A stretch of 64,000 nt of DNA from CAVVZJ01 sp963752755. GTDB lineage: Bacteria > Planctomycetota > Planctomycetia > Isosphaerales > Isosphaeraceae. The notes beneath the pieces were generated by a model. That model searched no databases. It saw only the letters and a list, made by a program, of their open reading frames with translations, and had not been told where the DNA came from. The stretch is from the NCBI GenBank assembly GCA_963752755.1, contig CAVVZJ010000017.1, forward strand, positions 1-64,000, written 5' to 3'. A program made the position numbers and the translations under genes. How positions within the stretch are numbered: the stretch's first letter is position 1; every line of letters begins with the position of its first letter. Shown here in pieces: positions 58,820-64,000 of the stretch.

Positions 58820-60197
58820 TCACTGGCCGTGGACGGCGCGGTGGACGCGGGCGACGGCGTCGATGATGTGTTCCTCGACCTGCTCGGACCAGGGGGCGGG
58901 GTGGCCGTAGTAGAGCATGGCGCCGCCACCCTCGTAGCCGCCTTCCTTCAAGACACGGAGCGAGGGGATGTAGGCCATCACGTCGTTGCAGTAGGCGGCG
59001 ACCCAGGTGTGGGAGGTGCCGAGGTTGCGCTTGATCCGGTGGGAGAAATCGACCACGACTTCACCGCCGAGGAAGATCCAGTCGAGGTCGTCGCCGAGCC
59101 GCCATTCCTGAACGGGGTACGGGTAGGTGGAGTCGAGCGAGCCATTTTTCTCGATCTTCTGGAGCAAGGCTCGGGCCCGGCCGGCCTGGTAATGGTCGTC
59201 GGACTTCGCCAGTTCCTCCCACTTCGACTTCGGCGGGATCTCGGCGAAGGCGAGGTCGATCTCCTCGTAAGCGGCCTTGAGGGGGCCGTTGACGGTCTGC
59301 ATCGGCTCCTTCAAGACGTGCTCGACGGAATCGGCGAGCATCTGGCCGTACTTCTGGGCCAGCTCGACGGAGTGGCGGGGTAGGGGGTTCTGGTCGGCGC
59401 CGCAGCCGGCCCAGAACATCGCCTGGGCGCCGGGGTGCTGGCGTTCGAGGGCGAGCTGGGCAAAGCCGGCGTAATCGCCGCTGAACTGGTAGTAGGCGAG
59501 CGTGGTGCAGTGGCAGGCGTAGCCGAAGGCGACGGCCTTGAGCTTGCCGTCGGCGCCCTGGATGCGAAGCACGGGGACGTCGTGGTCATCCGGCCCATTG
59601 AGGGCGAGCTTGTGCGCGGAGTTCGGGGACCTTGTTCTGATCGTTGTTGCGCCGGTTGACGGCGAAGTCGCAGCGACCGGTTTCCCAGGCGACCTGGGCC
59701 GGGGCGACGTCCTGCATGGCGTGGGCGACGACGTCCACGACCTTGTCGCGCAGGGTCACGGCGTAATCCTCGACGCGCTGCTTCTGCGCCGCGTCGAGCG
59801 GGTACATCGTGATCAGATTCGTGCCGACGACCGGCCCGCAATGGGTGTGCGAGCAGGCGAGGACGATCTGCTTGCGATCGAGTTGATGAGCCTTCTGGAT
59901 GCGGTCGCGGATCGCGTTGGAGAGGGGGCGGCTGATGCCGCAGATGTCCAGGGTGACGAGCACGGCGCGGAGACCGTTCGGGTCTTCGAGGACGAGGGCC
60001 TTGGCCCAGAGGTCCTGCGCCGTGCCCTCCGATTCATGATCGCGGGCGCCGTATCCGGCCATCCACATCGACTCTTCCGGCGTGATGACGACCTTCGCCG
60101 CTCCGGCCTTCCAGCCGTCGGCCTGCGCGGGGACGCTCGCCGCCAGGCCCAGCATCAGGGCGAGTGCAGCGGTGAGTCGGGACGAGGAGCGAAGCAT
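58820..60197 (-). CDS. secreted neutral/alkaline ceramidase-like hydrolase, frameshifted
   Basis: Start ATG 60197 gives a signal peptide (SRLTAALALMLGLAASVPAQ). AGAAKVVITPEESMWMAGYG, QDLWAKALVLEDPNGLRAVL and VLACSHTHCGPVVGTNLI are the N-terminal blocks of the family, including the zinc-binding HTHCGP. A frame change near 59620 joins VPELRA to VPVLRIQGADGKLKAVAF, then YACHCTTLAYYQFSGDYAGF with further metal residues, and GHPAPWSEQVEEHIIDAV at the end. The domain is typical of planctomycete secreted proteins annotated as ceramidase-like; the real substrate is unknown. Confidence 0.83.
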
Positions 60198-60759
60198 GCG
60201 GAATTCCTCAGATTGCGAATGCGCCTTCAACCGATCCGCCCCTACCTACCGAGGCGGACTCCTTGGCGATCCATCTTGTTCCAGCCGCCGACCGCGATCA
60301 AGTCGGCGGCGCGACCCGGCCAGGTTGATCCCTCGCTCACGATCCGGCGGGTGGGGGCCCAACCGGACCGCCGGGTGGCCGTCCCCAAGAGAGCGTGGTG
60401 GTAACGCCACCCGACTTCTCAATCGGATCGACCCGGCGTGACCGGAGACGCTCCAGGAAGACGCCGGAGGGACGTCGCGAGGACGCGCCCGGAAGGCATC
60501 GCGACGCCGGGGGGACGCCGGAAGGTTGCTCGAAGGGCCAGACGCAAACCTTGAGTTTCTGGATGGTTAACACCGAAGATTACCCATTTTGAAGTTCGTT
60601 CGGCGCGGGGCGCGTCGCGCGGTTGTGGGTGCGATCGCCGGGTCGCGGGTTGCCTTGCGGAAATCGTCGGCGAAGACGATTCCGGGGTCTCGGCGCGCGA
60701 ACTGGCTGTGGACCAGAAGCGCCGGGGCACAACTACAGAATCGAAATCGAGGGTCGCAA
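60198..60759. other. intergenic region with dispersed repeat
   Basis: About 560 bases between two leftward genes. It carries the second copy of the 28-bp repeat and GC-rich sequence without a supported gene. Confidence 0.45.
60579..60606. repeat. dispersed 28-bp repeat, copy 2
   Basis: Identical to 52523-52550 (ATTACCCATTTTGAAGTTCG, then TTCGGCGC). Found 3' of fmt and 5' of the ceramidase-like gene region. Confidence 0.85.
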
Positions 60760-61732
60760 TTATTCGACTTTCTCGCCAAATCGGTCACCCGGCTGGACGC
60801 GGTGGCCGCGGAGGAACTCGGCGACGGGCATCGGCTTCTTGCCGGGAGGCTGGACGGTGAGCAGTTCGACCGCCCCCTCGCTGGCGGCGACGGCGAGGCG
60901 GTCCCTGGTGACGTCGAGGGCGTGGCCGGCCTCACCCTGGCCGGGGACGGGGCGGGTCTGGTGGATGATCAGGCGGAGGGGGGGACGGGAGGTGTCGGAA
61001 GGGAACCAGTGGGTCGAGGCCATCGGCCAGGGGTTCAGGGCGCGGACGAGGTTGTGAATGGCGCGGGCGGATTTCGACCAGTCGATCAGGCCGTCTTCCT
61101 TGCGGAGCTTGGGGGCCCGGGTGACGCGGGCTTTCTCCTGGGGGAGGGCATGGGCGGAGCCGGAGACGAGGTCGCGGATCGACTCGGTGACGAGCGGGGC
61201 ACCGAGCCGGGCGAGGCGGACTTCGAGGGCGCCGGCGGTCTCGTCGGGGTCGATCGGGGTCCGGGCGACGGCGATCATGCCGCCGGCGTCGATCCGGGGA
61301 GTCATCCGGATGATCGTCACGCCGGTCTCGGCTTCGCCGCGCTGGATCGCCCGAGCGACGGGGGCCGCGCCGCGGTAGGCGGGGAGGATCGAGCCGTGGA
61401 GGTTGATCCCGCCGAGGGGGGGGGATCGAAAGCAACTCGGCGGAGAGGATCTGGCCGTAGGCGGCGGTGACGAAGAGGTCGGGCTGGTTCGAGGCGATTC
61501 GGGCGAGGGAAGGCTCGGCGTTGACGTCCTCGGGTTGCTCGACCGGTATGCCACGCTCCTGGGCAGCGACCTTGATCGGGCTCGGGATCAGCTCCTGCTT
61601 GCGACCCTGGGGACGGTCGGGCTGGGTGACGAGGGCGACGACGTGGAAGCCTTCGTCGAGGAGTCGGAGGAAGGTGGGCAGGGCGAAGTCGCCGGTGCCG
61701 AACATGATGAGGCGGGTTTCGGGGACGCTCAT
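60760..61732 (-). CDS. fmt: methionyl-tRNA formyltransferase, frameshifted
   Basis: It formylates initiator Met-tRNA. Start ATG 61732. LIMFGTGDFALPTFLRLLDE, ALVTQPDRPQGRKQELIPSP, IKVAAQERGIPVEQPEDVN and TAAYGQILSAELLSIP lead to a frame change in a run of G on the plus strand near 61421, after which GGINLHGSILPAYRGAAPVA holds the formyl-THF site (Asn-x-His; His-Gly-Ser). GVTIIRMTPRIDAGGMIAVA, LRKEDGLIDWSKSARAIHNL and VRALNPWPMAST follow, and the C-terminal tRNA-binding part ends PGDRFGEKVE. About 323 residues, as usual. As an essential gene, its frameshift is good evidence for a sequence error. Confidence 0.92.
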
Positions 61733-61826
61733 GGGGGCGGGGCCTCCGGGAGACTTTTTCAACCAGGCTAACCGGAGGCTGCACTTTCCGGAATTTCGCA
61801 ATGCTCGCAGGTTAAGTTGTAGCCTG

Positions 61827-62891
61827 TTACTCAACGGCAAATTTCTGGACACGGTGGTTAAAGGCGTCCACGACAAAGAGATGGCCGTGACTGTCGAAGG
61901 CCAACCCGTGTGGGGCAAAGAATTCACCAGGTTTGGTCCCTTCCGATCCGAAGCCGCCCAGGTACTCGCCCTCGGTGGTGAACCGCTGAATGCGACCGCA
62001 TACCGCGCCGACCCAGACCCGGTCGTGCTTGTCGATACATAGGGCAACTGGCCCCTGGAGGGTCGCCTTGCGGCCTTCGAAGCCGCTGAAGGTGCCGCCG
62101 AAGCTGCCCGGCTTGACCTCATTGTCCCCCCAGGCCAGCAGGAACTTGCCCTCCGGCGTGAACTTCTGCACCCGACCCTCCGAGCCTTCCGTGGTGTAGA
62201 CGTTCCCCTTGCTGTCGAAGGCCAGGAACTGCGGTCCGCCCACCCGCGACCGGATCGAGACCTTCCCACCGAACTGGCCCGGTTTGCTCCCGTGCTCACC
62301 CCACTTGAACAGGAACCTCCCATCGCCATCGAACACTTGGACGCGGCGGTTGGTTTGGTCCGCGACGTAAACCCGACCATCGTCTCTCACAGCCAGGCCA
62401 CCCGGGCAGTCGAACTCGCCGTCGTTGCTGCCGGTCCGGCCCCATTGCCGTAGCAGCTTGCCGGCCGAGTCGTAAACCGATACCCGATCCGTTTTCCGTT
62501 CCTCCCTCTTCCGCTCCGCAAAGTGCGCGAGGTAAAGGTCGCCCGAGCGGCTGATCGCGATCCCGCCCGGATTGGGCAACACGGGGATGACGGCTAGGAG
62601 CTTACCGTCTACGGAGAACTTCTGGACGCGGTCGTTGTAGAAGTCGGTGACGAAGATTTCGTCGGCGGCGTTGATGGCAATTCCGATCGGGAAGTGGAAC
62701 TCGCCGGGTTCTGAGCCTTCCTCGCCCCATTCCCCCAAGAAGCGCGGGACGGCGGCTTTTGCCTCCCCGCCTCGCCCGCCGGCGCGGTGTTCGGGACGTT
62801 GATCGGTTGGAGGATCGGGTCTCTCCGATTGGGCCGTCGCAACCGAGGCGAGCAGGCAAAGGACGGGCAAGTAGACGCACGCTTTGCACAT
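61827..62891 (-). CDS. secreted NHL-repeat beta-propeller protein
   Basis: 354 residues with a signal peptide (CVYLPVLCLLASVATAQ). It has about six NHL repeats: EPGEFHFPIGIAINAADEIF, VTDFYNDRVQKFSVDGKLLA, NDGEFDCPGGLAVRDDGRVY, VADQTNRRVQVFDGDGRFLF, KPGQFGGKV and KPGEFFAPHGLAFDSHGHLF. The fold is a six-bladed propeller that binds proteins, nucleic acids or ligands; in planctomycetes such proteins are secreted and of unknown role. Intact. Confidence 0.9.
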   Translation of the reverse strand: MCKACVYLPVLCLLASVATAQSERPDPPTDQRPEHRAGGRGGEAKAAVPRFLGEWGEEGSEPGEFHFPIGIAINAADEIFVTDFYNDRVQKFSVDGKLLAVIPVLPNPGGIAISRSGDLYLAHFAERKREERKTDRVSVYDSAGKLLRQWGRTGSNDGEFDCPGGLAVRDDGRVYVADQTNRRVQVFDGDGRFLFKWGEHGSKPGQFGGKVSIRSRVGGPQFLAFDSKGNVYTTEGSEGRVQKFTPEGKFLLAWGDNEVKPGSFGGTFSGFEGRKATLQGPVALCIDKHDRVWVGAVCGRIQRFTTEGEYLGGFGSEGTKPGEFFAPHGLAFDSHGHLFVVDAFNHRVQKFAVE

Positions 62892-62972
62892 ACCATCCTC
62901 CGTTTTGCCATAATCCCGTGCTCTCGAAGGTCAATCGCGACGCGATTTCTTCGGAGGACGGAGCCGGCCCCC

Positions 62973-64000
62973 ATGACATCCTCGCATCCGACTACCCGCC
63001 CCGTGCCAGTGGTTCTCCCGGCTCGCCGCCGCCCTCGACCGCCGCTCCGCCCCGCGGCTCGCCCTGCTGTTCCTCGGCGCCGTCCTGGCCCGGGGCCGGC
63101 GGACCGTCACCACCTGGATCAGGGCGGCCAAGCTCAGCGGCCGGTATCCAGTCCTGCTACATCGCCGTCGCCGCCGCCGGCAAGCGGGCCGACCGCATCG
63201 CCCGACGCCTCCTGACCGAGGTGGTCCGGCCGCTGCTCAAGGGGGCCACGCGGCTGACCCTCGCCCTGGACGACACCCCGACGAAGCGGTACGGGCCGCA
63301 CGTCCAGGGGGCCGGCGTCCATCACAACCCGACGCCCGGCCCGGCCGGCTCGCCCTACGTCTACGGCCACGTCTTCGTCGTCCTCGGGCTGCTCGTCACC
63401 CACCCGGCCTGGGGCGTCGATCGCCCTGCCGCTGCTGGCCCGGCTCTACGTCCGCAAGAAGGACCTGCCGGGCATCGACCCGAAGCACCGGCCGGAGTTC
63501 CGCACCAAGCTGGAGCTGGCCGTCGAGCTGCTGCGGTGGGCCAAGCCCTGGCTGGGCCTGCTGAAGTTGCCGATCTGGGTGGTGGCCGACGGGGCCTATG
63601 CCAAGAAGGAGTTCCTCAAGCCGGCGAAGGCGCTGGGGATGACGGTCGTCAGCCGGCTCCGCAAGGACGCGGCCCTGCGGAGCGTTGCCCGGGCCGAAGC
63701 CGCCGGGCCGGCGCGGCCCGGCCCCGACCTACGGCCCGGACGTGATCGACCTGGCCAAGCGGGCCGGCCAGCGGCGGGGCTGGTCCTCCGACACGTTCGA
63801 GCTGTACGGGGAGAAGGCGGTCAAGAAGTACAAGACGTTCCTGGCGACCTGGCGGCCGGCCGGCGGCGTGATCCGGGTGGTGCTGGTGGACGAGCCGACC
63901 GGCTGGCGGGCGTACTTCTGCACCGACACCGTCGGCGAGCGTGGCCGACATCCTGGGGACGGTGGCCGATCGCTTCAGCCTGGAGATCACCTTCCGCGAG
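62973..64000 (+). pseudogene. DDE transposase (IS701/DDE_5-like), multiple frameshifts, partial at right edge
   Basis: ATG 62973 follows GGAGG. Fragments in changing frames read in order: WFSRLAAALDRRSAPRLALL, FLGAVLARGRRTVTTWIRAA, SCYIAVAAAGKRADRIARRL, LTLALDDTPTKRYGPHVQGA (first catalytic Asp pair), HNPTPGPAGSPYVYGHVFVV, IALPLLARLYVRKKDLPGID, LPIWVVADGAYAKKEFLKPA (second Asp), then DLAKRAGQRRGWSSDTFELY and VADRFSLEITFRE at the edge. Frame changes lie near 63040, 63130, 63420, 63690 and 63940. The family call is by recall of these blocks; the element continues past the window. Confidence 0.78.

Overview
The window is GC-rich bacterial DNA, most likely from a planctomycete of the Isosphaeraceae/Gemmataceae type. 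That placement is inference. It rests on planctomycete-style ISAzo13 and IS4 transposases, membrane-anchored Ser/Thr kinases, a sigma-54 activator, many Gly/Tyr- or Pro-rich secreted proteins and dispersed 'GAAACGAACCCGGCG' spacer repeats. It is not based on any marker-gene search. Transposase genes lie at both edges.

Layout. 1-936: ISAzo13-family transposase, running off the left edge. 1516-6837: four-gene oxidoreductase operon made of two secreted CxxCH proteins, a small sorbitol-dehydrogenase-type subunit and a GMC flavoprotein with an Fe-S cysteine motif. 7245-12745: the most unusual locus. Two paralogous proteins with extreme low-complexity segments (Gln/Glu-rich; Asp-Val repeats) precede a protein that reads as a borosin-type peptide backbone alpha-N-methyltransferase fused to a substrate-binding helical domain. 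12689-14628: a hidden His-rich secreted gene and a decayed IS4 transposase. 15143-18932: Pro/Gly-rich TPR protein, SnoaL-like secreted protein, DUF4239 membrane protein. 19044-33796: a long leftward array of polyphosphate kinase 2, RND efflux pump and adaptor, glycogen phosphorylase, GlgX, phosphatase, phosphoketolase and small coupled genes. 34035-37536: two response regulators and a sensor kinase, plausible controllers of that array. 37917-42459: Ser/Thr kinase, a TlpA-like gene broken by a nonsense codon and a 78-bp MITE-like insertion, and a secreted protein. 43163-46796: remnant of an integrative element (three overlapping small HTH-type genes, XRE domain, interrupted tyrosine integrase) abutting tRNA-Ser(CGA). 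46775-52357: tadA, a membrane protein, an NtrC-type regulator with its sensor kinase, and a GT39-type glycosyltransferase. 53155-62891: Tat-exported GYG-rich protein, kinase and pseudokinase, MFS exporter, MtnX-like phosphatase, ceramidase-like hydrolase, fmt, NHL-repeat protein. 62973-64000: broken DDE transposase.

A property of the whole window matters to every reader. About thirty apparent one-base frameshifts interrupt otherwise well-conserved genes, including housekeeping fmt, glgP and xfp. In the methyltransferase three single-base losses within about 40 bp restore the frame. Many are probably consensus errors in the assembly rather than real gene death. Two cases rest on substitutions (TAG in the TlpA-like gene, TGA in the integrase) and look more like genuine decay. 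Coordinates for frameshifted genes give the full span I infer.
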